From contig CAMCFW010000158.1 of NCBI GenBank assembly GCA_945874195.1, positions 1 to 5,744 of the forward strand: DNA of 5,744 nt, written 5' to 3'. Below the pieces are notes generated by a model that searched no databases, had not been told where the DNA came from, and was given only the letters and a program-made list of their open reading frames with translations. The stretch comes from Chryseobacterium gleum (GTDB lineage: Bacteria > Bacteroidota > Bacteroidia > UBA10329). The position numbers and the translations under genes were made by a program. Positions 1-5,191 of the stretch are shown one piece after another. The first letter of the stretch is position 1, and every line of letters starts with the position of its first letter.

Positions 1-393
1 GTATTCAACGTAACGAAGGCCGTGCAGCGCATCATGCTGAAGCAGCGTAGTGGAAGCATCATCAACATTAGTTCCATTGTGGGCGTTCAGGGTAATGCTG
101 GTCAGTCTAACTATGCGGCCAGCAAAGCCGGCATCATCGGTTTTACCAAAAGCATTGCAAAGGAATTGGGTTCAAGGAACATTCGCTGCAACACCATCAC
201 TCCAGGCTTCATTGAAACAGAAATGACAGACGCATTGGATCAGAAAGTGGTGGACGAATGGCGACAGCAGATTCCTTTGAAGCGTGGTGGCACGCCCGAA
301 GATGTGGCCAATGCCGCGCTGTTCCTGGCCAGCGACCTTTCTAATTATGTGACCGGGCAATCGATCTCGGTCTGTGGAGGAATGTTGACGTGA
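1..393 (+). CDS. fabG: 3-oxoacyl-[ACP] reductase FabG, C-terminal part (5' end outside window)
   Basis: This is the last 130 codons of a short-chain dehydrogenase/reductase, read from base 1 (V-F-N-V-T-K...); the true start lies upstream, and the GTG at 22 is an internal valine codon. FabG reduces 3-oxoacyl-ACP to 3-hydroxyacyl-ACP with NADPH in the cytoplasmic fatty-acid elongation cycle. The visible SDR catalytic set is complete: Ser in NISSIVG (codon 25), and the YxxxK motif in NYAASK (Tyr codon 38, Lys codon 42). The FabG signature PGFIETEMT follows, as do FLASDLSNYVTGQ and the terminal GGM. The sequence resembles E. coli FabG closely through this half. About 115 residues, including the Rossmann glycine motif, would be missing. 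Its TGA stop overlaps the start of the next gene, so the two are probably co-translated. Another SDR acting on a different substrate is possible, but the C-terminal motifs favour FabG. Confidence 0.9.
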   Translation, partial: VFNVTKAVQRIMLKQRSGSIINISSIVGVQGNAGQSNYAASKAGIIGFTKSIAKELGSRNIRCNTITPGFIETEMTDALDQKVVDEWRQQIPLKRGGTPEDVANAALFLASDLSNYVTGQSISVCGGMLT

Positions 394-2474
394 GCATCGT
401 CTTCCAATTTCCAACCTGGTTCCTTATACTAGCATTGCTGGCTGGTGCCAGCTATGCGCTTGGCATGTATTTCCGCGAGAGACGCACTGCCGAAATGCCC
501 CTTTGGATGGTGCGCAGTTTGGCCGCAGTTCGTGGGCTGGCCGTGTTCATCATCGTAGTGCTGTTGATTGGTCCGATGATCAGGTCTACCAGCAAGCGGA
601 CAGAGAAACCGATCGTAGTAATAGCCCAGGACAATTCTTCCAGCATTCTTCTCAACAGCGACAGTGCCTTTTATCGCGCTGAGTTTCAGGAGAAACTGAA
701 TGAGCTCCGGAAAGAACTTTCGGGCGATTATGAGGTGCGCAGCTACGTTTTTGGCAATGATGTGAATGAAAAGGAAGTGGCAGACCATACCGATGGCCGA
801 ACCGACATTTCTGAACTTTTCGAGGAATTGGATAATGTCTATGCCAATCGGAACGTGGGAGCGGTTATTCTCGCCTCGGACGGTCTCTATAACCGTGGCC
901 GCGACCCGATCTACAGTCCGCTGCACTTGACCGCACCGGTTTACAGCATTGCGCTAGGAGATACCAGCATAAAGCGCGATGTCATTCTCAAAAAAGTGGA
1001 TCATAACCGGTATGCCTATCTGGGCAATGAATTTCCCGTGGAGATAACGCTTGAGGCCGAGAAGTTCCAAGGCAAGGATGTGACCGTGCAGCTTTCGGGC
1101 GAGAATGGTGTTCTGTGGGAGCAGCGCGTCAGCATCATCGGCAATTCGTTCAGGAAAGTGCTTTCCGCCAAATTGAAGGCCGAAATACCTGGATTGAACC
1201 GTATCCGCGCTAGCGTAAGTGTGCTTAATGGAGAGCTTTCGCGAAGCAATAACACGCAGGATTTCTTTGTGGAGGTGCTTGACGGACGACAGAAGGTGCT
1301 TATTCTAGCGGCCAATCCACATCCCGATATTGCAGCTTTGAAGCGTTCCATTTCGGGCAACGACAATTATGAAGTAGACGCCATGGTGTTAGGCGAAAAG
1401 GAATTCAGCCCTGAGCAATATGACCTCATCATCCTTCACCAATTGCCGCAGCAAGGTGGCGCTGGCAGACCCGACATGGACAAGATAAGAGCATCGACCG
1501 TTCCTGTTTTTTGCATCGTTGGAAGCAAGACCGATCTGCGCTGGTTCAATGATATGAACTTCGGATTGCAGGTGAATGCGGCACGCCAAAGTCGGAATGA
1601 GGTGTTGCCCGTGTTTGCCAAAGGCTTTTCGCTCTTCACTTTGGATGAGAATGTTCGGAGAATGTTGCAACGCTTTCCGCCATTGAACGCGCCTTTCGCA
1701 GAATATGCCGCAAGCGGATCGGCACAGACACTGTTCCATCAGCGCATCGGTAACGTGGAAACCCAGAGTCCGCTATTGCTCTTCAACGATGTTTCGGGAA
1801 GGAAAACGGGCGTGCTCGTAGGCGATGGCATCTGGCGCTGGCGCATGCGCGACTTTGAAGAGAACGGTTCGCATGAGGTCTTCGATGCCCTGCTTTCGAA
1901 AGTGGTTCAGTTCCTAGCGCTGAAGACCGACAAGAGCCTTTTTCGTGTGAATACCAAGAACAGCTACTCGGAAGACGAGGAGGTTGTGTTCAATGCAGAG
2001 CTTTACAACGAGACCTACGAACCGATCAACGAGCCCGATGTGGACCTGACCATAACCGATGAGCAAGGAAAAGCCTTTGATTATAAATTCAATCGCACCG
2101 AGGTGGCTTATCGCTTGAATGCTGGAAGTTTCAAGGAAGGAAACTATCGATACAAGGCGAAGGTCAGCAATGGCGGAAAGGTGCTTGAATGCAGCGGGCA
2201 GTTCATGGTTGCGGCCCTGAAACTTGAAACCACGAGCACCACGGCCGACCACGGTCTGATGTACAAAATTGCCAACGGTTCGGGAGGTGAACTTTTCTAC
2301 CCTCGCGAGTTGGATAAATTGGCCGAAGCCATCAAAGCGCGTACAGACATCCGGAATGTGGTGTACGAACAGGCATGGTTCAAAGAGGCCATTCACATGA
2401 AGTGGCTGTTCTTCCTGCTCCTTGCGCTGCTTGGCTTAGAGTGGTTTGTAAGGAAACGGAATGGAGCTTATTAA
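390..2474 (+). CDS. Membrane-anchored VWA-domain protein with glutamine-amidotransferase-like region
   Basis: A 694-residue protein of unknown exact role. Two N-terminal membrane segments (about residues 8-27 and 47-64) precede a von Willebrand A domain (about 74-195) with a complete MIDAS metal site: D81-x-S83-x-S85, a candidate Thr138, and D164 in the ASDG loop. Residues 200-295 look like a beta-rich domain. Residues about 301-510 resemble a class I glutamine-amidotransferase-like fold (KVLILAANPHPD, YDLIILHQLP, then GDGIWRWRMRDF at 478-489), with no obvious catalytic Cys-His pair. A second beta-sandwich-like region covers 517-610, and a third hydrophobic segment (672-687) with a basic tail ends the protein. 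I infer that the bulk sits outside the inner membrane, held by helices at both ends as in BatA-like proteins. The GTG start at 390 is preferred because it gives an intact first membrane helix; the next ATG (codon 26) falls after it. The start overlaps the fabG stop by four bases (GTGA). It may bind metal-dependent protein ligands during envelope assembly, but that is a guess. Confidence 0.85.
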   Translation: MSIVFQFPTWFLILALLAGASYALGMYFRERRTAEMPLWMVRSLAAVRGLAVFIIVVLLIGPMIRSTSKRTEKPIVVIAQDNSSSILLNSDSAFYRAEFQEKLNELRKELSGDYEVRSYVFGNDVNEKEVADHTDGRTDISELFEELDNVYANRNVGAVILASDGLYNRGRDPIYSPLHLTAPVYSIALGDTSIKRDVILKKVDHNRYAYLGNEFPVEITLEAEKFQGKDVTVQLSGENGVLWEQRVSIIGNSFRKVLSAKLKAEIPGLNRIRASVSVLNGELSRSNNTQDFFVEVLDGRQKVLILAANPHPDIAALKRSISGNDNYEVDAMVLGEKEFSPEQYDLIILHQLPQQGGAGRPDMDKIRASTVPVFCIVGSKTDLRWFNDMNFGLQVNAARQSRNEVLPVFAKGFSLFTLDENVRRMLQRFPPLNAPFAEYAASGSAQTLFHQRIGNVETQSPLLLFNDVSGRKTGVLVGDGIWRWRMRDFEENGSHEVFDALLSKVVQFLALKTDKSLFRVNTKNSYSEDEEVVFNAELYNETYEPINEPDVDLTITDEQGKAFDYKFNRTEVAYRLNAGSFKEGNYRYKAKVSNGGKVLECSGQFMVAALKLETTSTTADHGLMYKIANGSGGELFYPRELDKLAEAIKARTDIRNVVYEQAWFKEAIHMKWLFFLLLALLGLEWFVRKRNGAY

Positions 2475-2480
2475 CGGGTG

Positions 2481-2500
2481 AATAAGCGAATCGCCTTATT
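2481..2500. terminator. Possible bidirectional terminator hairpin between convergent genes
   Basis: AATAAG (2481-2486) pairs with CTTATT (2495-2500), and the inner GCGA/TCGC allows an alternative pairing. It lies in the 29-base gap between the stop of the VWA gene (2472-2474) and the stop of the minus-strand M23 peptidase (2504-2506). The A-rich left arm and T-rich right arm fit termination in both directions, but the stem is short and AT-rich and the T tract is broken. Confidence 0.4.
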
Positions 2501-2503
2501 TGC

Positions 2504-4219
2504 TCATTGTACGGTGACGCTCAATTCCCTCACATTACCCACCTTATCTTTAGCACTGATCCGGAACGTGTTCTGTCCTTTGACAAAGCGTTCATCCTTC
2601 ACGTAGTAAAGTAGGTTGTTTTTCGGATCCTGTTCAAGAAGCACCCATTTCCCGTTCAGGGTTCCTGCAACCACATCGACCCCAGAAAGGTTATCCGAAA
2701 GTGTGAATTCCAACCTGTTTAGGCCAGAGGTGGATGTTTGATCCCGATGACTATCGGGATTGAAATTCTTCGGCTTCAATTGCGGGGCAACGCTATCGAG
2801 CATTACCGCATAATTGCCAAAACTTCGGGTCCGTGCATTCATCCAGCCCAGCTTGGCGCTTCCACCTTCAGATATTGGATTTCCTTTTGAATTGAAAGAG
2901 ACCAATACCGCCTTTTGGATCTTGGGTTCAGAAAGTTGGTTCATCTTAATGGAAAGCGACATGTAATTGTCTAGAGGTGTATTGAACAGATCTCCGATGG
3001 AATGCACCGCAGAAACACAGCCTTTGCAAGCTGGTTTGAGGTCGTATTTGAACTTCAGCGTGTCGTAAAGACACCCAATCGGAATGGTCATTTGCAGCGA
3101 ATGGTTTGAAAACGAATTTTCCTTTTTCGGATAGAAGAGTTCGGTAAGATCCTGTTTGGATGAAAGCGTGGAAACTGACCGCATCTGTCCAAGAATGGTG
3201 AGGCTGATTTTAGACACATTGCCTTCATGGTCGCGCACTTCGATCCGAACCGTGTAGAACTTACCCGTTTCTACCTCAATCGTTCCACCATTGATGACCG
3301 AAGTGTATAGGTCGAGCGTGTTGCCTGGAGCAATGTATGTGCGATACACCTTCTGGTTCTCCGTTTTGTTCTTCTTATAGTCGGTATGGCAGTTCACCAT
3401 TCGCTTTTTATCGAAAGGGAACTTGTCGATCTTCTGTTCGTGGATCACCGCATCGCCCACTTTTACCTTCATACTATAGATGCCGCAAACGTTGCTGGCG
3501 CTGCTGAATCGGTCAAGGGCCGCCAGTCCGAAACTCAGCTTACCGTGGGCCCTAATGGTGTCGCCAGCGGTCAGCGAATACTTATCTCCTACCTGCTTTA
3601 GGGCAAATCCTTTTTCGGTGACCAGACCTTCTACATGCCCGCTGTTCGAATGCACGTAGACCCACAGTTTCTGCAGCTCGGGTCTTCGGTCGTCCTTAAC
3701 CTTAAATCCGTAGTTCAAAGGGTTTTCCGGTGCTTGGGTTTCAGTTTCGCGCAGCTCGAAATGCAGATGTGGTCCGCCAGATCCGCCCGAGTTTCCACTT
3801 TTGGCCACCTGCTGCCCTTTTTTCACAACAAACAGTGCTGACGGTATGGTCAGATCCACCTCAAAGCTCTGCTTGGCGTATTGCTGTTCTTTCACATACT
3901 TGGCAATTTCAGGGGAGAAGGCACTCAAATGCCCATACACCGAGGTTTTTCCGTTCGGATGCTCAATGTAAACGGCCTTTCCGAAGCCGCCACCCGCCAC
4001 CGAGACCCTACTTACGTGTCCATCGGCCACGGAATAGACCGGTCTTCCTTCAACGCCACCTGTTTTGATGTCAAGGCCAGAATGAAAATGATTTGTGCGC
4101 ACTTCACCGAAGTTTCCGGAAAGGATCAGTTCGCCATCAAGCGGATTCTGATAATCCTTATTCTGAGCAGAACAGAACCCGTAGCTCCACATAAGTATGA
4201 ATGAAAGAAGGTTTCGCAT
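2504..4219 (-). CDS. Secreted M23 (LytM/peptidase M23B) family metallopeptidase
   Basis: A 571-residue protein with an N-terminal signal peptide (hydrophobic about residues 4-16, likely cut after A18 in CSA|QN), so it acts outside the inner membrane. The M23 peptidase domain spans about residues 26-168. It has all key residues: H46 and D50 in HSGLD and H153 in HLHFEL as zinc ligands, H151 as catalytic histidine, and H97 in YGHL. M23 enzymes cleave peptide cross-links in peptidoglycan; the complete site suggests an active enzyme rather than an EnvC/NlpD-type activator. The remaining 400 residues are beta-rich and unrecognised; the last 70 or so (LSDNLSGVDVVAGTLNG..., KDKVGNVREL) look like an Ig-like domain. 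A cysteine pair lies at C398/C401. Residues 487-493 (NPDSHRD) are encoded by a palindromic repeat. The gene is divergent from the zapA cluster, which fits a role in cell-wall remodelling linked to division. The ATG at 4219 is chosen because it begins the signal peptide. Confidence 0.9.
   Translation of the reverse strand: MRNLLSFILMWSYGFCSAQNKDYQNPLDGELILSGNFGEVRTNHFHSGLDIKTGGVEGRPVYSVADGHVSRVSVAGGGFGKAVYIEHPNGKTSVYGHLSAFSPEIAKYVKEQQYAKQSFEVDLTIPSALFVVKKGQQVAKSGNSGGSGGPHLHFELRETETQAPENPLNYGFKVKDDRRPELQKLWVYVHSNSGHVEGLVTEKGFALKQVGDKYSLTAGDTIRAHGKLSFGLAALDRFSSASNVCGIYSMKVKVGDAVIHEQKIDKFPFDKKRMVNCHTDYKKNKTENQKVYRTYIAPGNTLDLYTSVINGGTIEVETGKFYTVRIEVRDHEGNVSKISLTILGQMRSVSTLSSKQDLTELFYPKKENSFSNHSLQMTIPIGCLYDTLKFKYDLKPACKGCVSAVHSIGDLFNTPLDNYMSLSIKMNQLSEPKIQKAVLVSFNSKGNPISEGGSAKLGWMNARTRSFGNYAVMLDSVAPQLKPKNFNPDSHRDQTSTSGLNRLEFTLSDNLSGVDVVAGTLNGKWVLLEQDPKNNLLYYVKDERFVKGQNTFRISAKDKVGNVRELSVTVQ
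2741..2760. repeat. Palindromic repeat ATCCCGAT-N4-ATCGGGAT inside the M23 gene
   Basis: Perfect 8-base inverted arms, ATCCCGAT (2741-2748) and ATCGGGAT (2753-2760), separated by GACT. The same arms recur at 5051-5068 with a two-base centre. I recall very similar palindromes as frequent dispersed repeats in Bacteroidota genomes, but cannot verify that here. This copy is read through in frame by the minus-strand M23 gene and supplies residues N487 to D493. Confidence 0.7.
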
Positions 4220-4232
4220 GGTTTAACGGGCG

Positions 4233-4263
4233 GAAAATTACGTTCATTCCGGCAAGGATCGAA
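4233..4263 (-). promoter_or_regulatory. Weak candidate promoter for the M23 peptidase gene
   Basis: On the minus strand, TAATTTTC (4240-4233) matches seven of eight positions of the Bacteroidota -7 box TAnnTTTG. A poor -33 match, TTCG (4263-4260), lies 19 bases upstream of it. Transcription would begin about ten bases before the ATG at 4219. Spacing is good, but both boxes are imperfect. Confidence 0.35.
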
Positions 4264-4270
4264 CCATTCC

Positions 4271-4302
4271 TTGCGAACTGAAAATAGAAAGAGGTATGTT
4301 TG
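4271..4302 (+). promoter_or_regulatory. Bacteroidota-type sigma-A promoter for the coiled-coil gene/zapA cluster
   Basis: TATGTTTG at 4295-4302 matches the -7 consensus TAnnTTTG exactly. TTG at 4271-4273 lies 21 bases upstream, within the 17-23 base range described for Flavobacterium promoters. Transcription should start near 4306-4310, about ten bases before the ATG at 4318. This excludes the upstream in-frame TTG at 4300, which sits in the -7 box. The promoter points into the small coiled-coil gene and zapA. Confidence 0.7.
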
Positions 4303-4317
4303 TATACCGATGTTTCG

Positions 4318-4608
4318 ATGGAACAACTCGACCACTATATCAAAGATCTGGCCGCCAAGGTTGAACGACTTGTGAATGCGCAGGCCCATTTGCGAAGCGA
4401 AAACTCAAAACTGAGCGCCCGCAATGCCGAATTGGAAAGGCTTGTAACTGAGCAAAAAAATATGGTGAGCAGACTGGAGGAACAGAATAAAGTTGTTAAA
4501 ATTGCAAAGGCGGTCACCGAAGATGATGATGACCGAAAGGAACAGAGGAAGAGGTTGAATGAATTAGTGCGGGAAGTTGACAAGTGTATAGCACTTCTTA
4601 ATAATTAA
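4318..4608 (+). CDS. Small coiled-coil protein upstream of zapA (ZapB-like candidate)
   Basis: A 96-residue soluble protein with no recognised catalytic motif. Residues about 4-58 form a long heptad-like coiled coil rich in Leu, Glu, Asn and Lys (LAAKVERLV, LRSENSKLSARNAELERLV). An acidic break (EDDDD) and a second basic helix (RKEQRKRLNELVREVDKCIALL) follow. It has no signal peptide or membrane segment, so it should be cytoplasmic. I start it at ATG 4318 rather than at the in-frame TTG at 4300, because the latter lies in the -7 promoter box. It is 16 bases from zapA on the same strand and probably shares its transcript. By position and shape it could be a partner of ZapA, as ZapB is in E. 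coli, but sequence homology to ZapB is not visible to me and the function is inferred only from context. A small coiled-coil gene before zapA is, as I recall, common in Bacteroidota. Confidence 0.8.
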   Translation: MEQLDHYIKDLAAKVERLVNAQAHLRSENSKLSARNAELERLVTEQKNMVSRLEEQNKVVKIAKAVTEDDDDRKEQRKRLNELVREVDKCIALLNN

Positions 4609-4624
4609 GGCACTTTCTTTTTGA

Positions 4625-4912
4625 ATGGGAACTCAGGCGATAACGGTAAGAATAGCAGGAAAGAGTTACCCGATGACGGTGGAAACACCGCAAGAAGAGG
4701 AGACCATAAGAAAAGCTGAACGGCAGATCAGAGAGCGGTTGAAGATGTATGAGGATAAATATGCCGTAACAGATATTAGGGACCTATTGAGCATGTGTGT
4801 GCTGCAATTTGCTACCGAGGCCATGGAAGGAGAAGAAAAGGCCGGTAGTGTAGAACAGAACGTGTTGAATAAGCTGAAGTCCATTGAGCTAGCGCTCAGT
4901 GCTACCACTTGA
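4625..4912 (+). CDS. zapA: Cell division protein ZapA
   Basis: A 95-residue protein of the ZapA family, a cytoplasmic FtsZ-binding protein that bundles and cross-links FtsZ filaments at the division ring. The usual layout is present: an N-terminal beta region (ITVRIAGKSYPMTV, residues 6-19), a charged helix (EEETIRKAERQIRERLKMYEDKY, 24-46), the family-typical segment D50-IRDLLSMCVLQFA-63, and a C-terminal helix (74-91) expected to form the coiled-coil dimer/tetramer. The length is normal for the family. ATG 4625 is the natural start; there is no Shine-Dalgarno sequence, as is usual in Bacteroidota. It is the second gene of a likely two-gene transcript starting near 4308, and is followed by the 6S-like RNA and rny. 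Confidence 0.92.
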   Translation: MGTQAITVRIAGKSYPMTVETPQEEETIRKAERQIRERLKMYEDKYAVTDIRDLLSMCVLQFATEAMEGEEKAGSVEQNVLNKLKSIELALSATT

Positions 4913-4945
4913 TAAAGTAGTTCGTTCTTTACATAGCAGTAATAC

Positions 4946-4965
4946 GTATCGCTGAAAGGCGATAC
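4946..4965 (+). terminator. Hairpin after zapA, possible weak terminator or processing site
   Basis: GTATCGC (4946-4952) and GCGATAC (4959-4965) form a perfect 7-base-pair stem with the six-base loop TGAAAG. It lies 33 bases past the zapA stop and ends 8 bases before the 5' strand of the 6S-like closing helix. Only a short T run (4971-4973) follows, so termination would be weak; it might instead mark where the RNA is separated from the zapA message. Confidence 0.35.
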
Positions 4966-5050
4966 AACGATTTCCCGCATAGATCGATCGTTTGTTAAAC
5001 TCAACGTTTATAAAATTGAGATCAAGCTTAGGGTGTTAAAGAAAGGCCTC

Positions 5051-5068
5051 ATCCCGATTTATCGGGAT
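5051..5068. repeat. Palindromic repeat ATCCCGAT-TT-ATCGGGAT inside the 6S-like RNA
   Basis: The same 8-base arms as the copy at 2741-2760, here separated by only TT. As RNA it forms a stem of seven pairs with the loop TTTA. It lies in the inner, apical half of the 6S-like RNA, on the 5' side. Two copies with different centres in one short window suggest a dispersed genomic repeat family. Confidence 0.7.
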
Positions 5069-5149
5069 TCTGAATTCGTTCGGAACGGTGGAACTCTGAT
5101 GCGCTCAGCAGTCTCATAAATGTCAAAATTGGAGTTTAAGTAAGCCAAT

Positions 5150-5168
5150 GGTCTGTGCGGGTTTTTTT
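5150..5168 (+). terminator. Intrinsic terminator formed by the 6S closing helix and a T run
   Basis: GGTCTGTGCGGG (5150-5161) is the 3' arm of the 12-pair helix whose 5' arm is at 4974-4985, and seven T (5162-5168) follow at once. There is no good local hairpin just before the T run, so termination would depend on the long-range pairing. This separates the 6S transcript from rny, whose ATG lies 24 bases downstream. Confidence 0.6.
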
Positions 5169-5191
5169 ATGAACCAAAATGAAATAAAAAG

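Larger units (their letters stand above)
4974..5168 (+). ncRNA. ssrS: 6S RNA (Bacteroidota/Flavobacteria type)
   Basis: 6S RNA mimics an open promoter and sequesters the housekeeping RNA polymerase. This stretch of about 190 bases between zapA and rny has no coding gene and folds as a long rod. CCCGCATAGATC (4974-4985) pairs fully with GGTCTGTGCGGG (5150-5161), with two U-G pairs. After a three-base irregularity, 4990-5002 pairs with 5132-5145 with one bulged G (5140). Further inward, ACGTTTAT (5004-5011) can pair with 5116-5123, and GAGAT (5018-5022) with 5111-5115. The middle is loosely structured, with local hairpins at 5051-5068 and 5096-5108. The closing helix is followed directly by seven T (5162-5168), so it also serves as the terminator. 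Length, rod shape, open middle and the zapA-rny location, which I recall for flavobacterial 6S RNA, support the call. The 5' end is uncertain because no clear promoter precedes it; it may be cut from a zapA read-through transcript. Confidence 0.78.

Noticed and set aside
429..926. Minus-strand reading frame of 165 codons opposite the VWA gene.
   Set aside because: It lies wholly within a well-supported gene on the other strand, has no recognisable domain and an implausible composition. The other minus-strand frames within 390-2474 are dismissed likewise.
3386..4204. Several plus-strand reading frames of 68-112 codons opposite the M23 gene.
   Set aside because: They overlap the coding sequence that holds the zinc-site motifs and signal peptide, and show no domain or start context of their own.
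4126..4389. Minus-strand reading frame of 87 codons across the divergent intergenic region.
   Set aside because: It overlaps the starts of two supported genes and both promoter candidates, and has no recognisable features.
4991..5018. Promoter-like pair TTTG (4991-4994) and TAAAATTG (5011-5018), initially read as the promoter of a shorter RNA starting near 5024.
   Set aside because: The 16-base spacing is short and the -7 box is imperfect. The long closing helix from 4974 shows that the structured RNA starts upstream, so these bases are probably part of the RNA. A minor promoter for rny cannot be excluded.
5077..5087. CGTTCGGAACG palindrome as a possible operator site.
   Set aside because: It is short, lies within the 6S-like RNA, and its arms can take part in several alternative local pairings; nothing ties it to a regulator.
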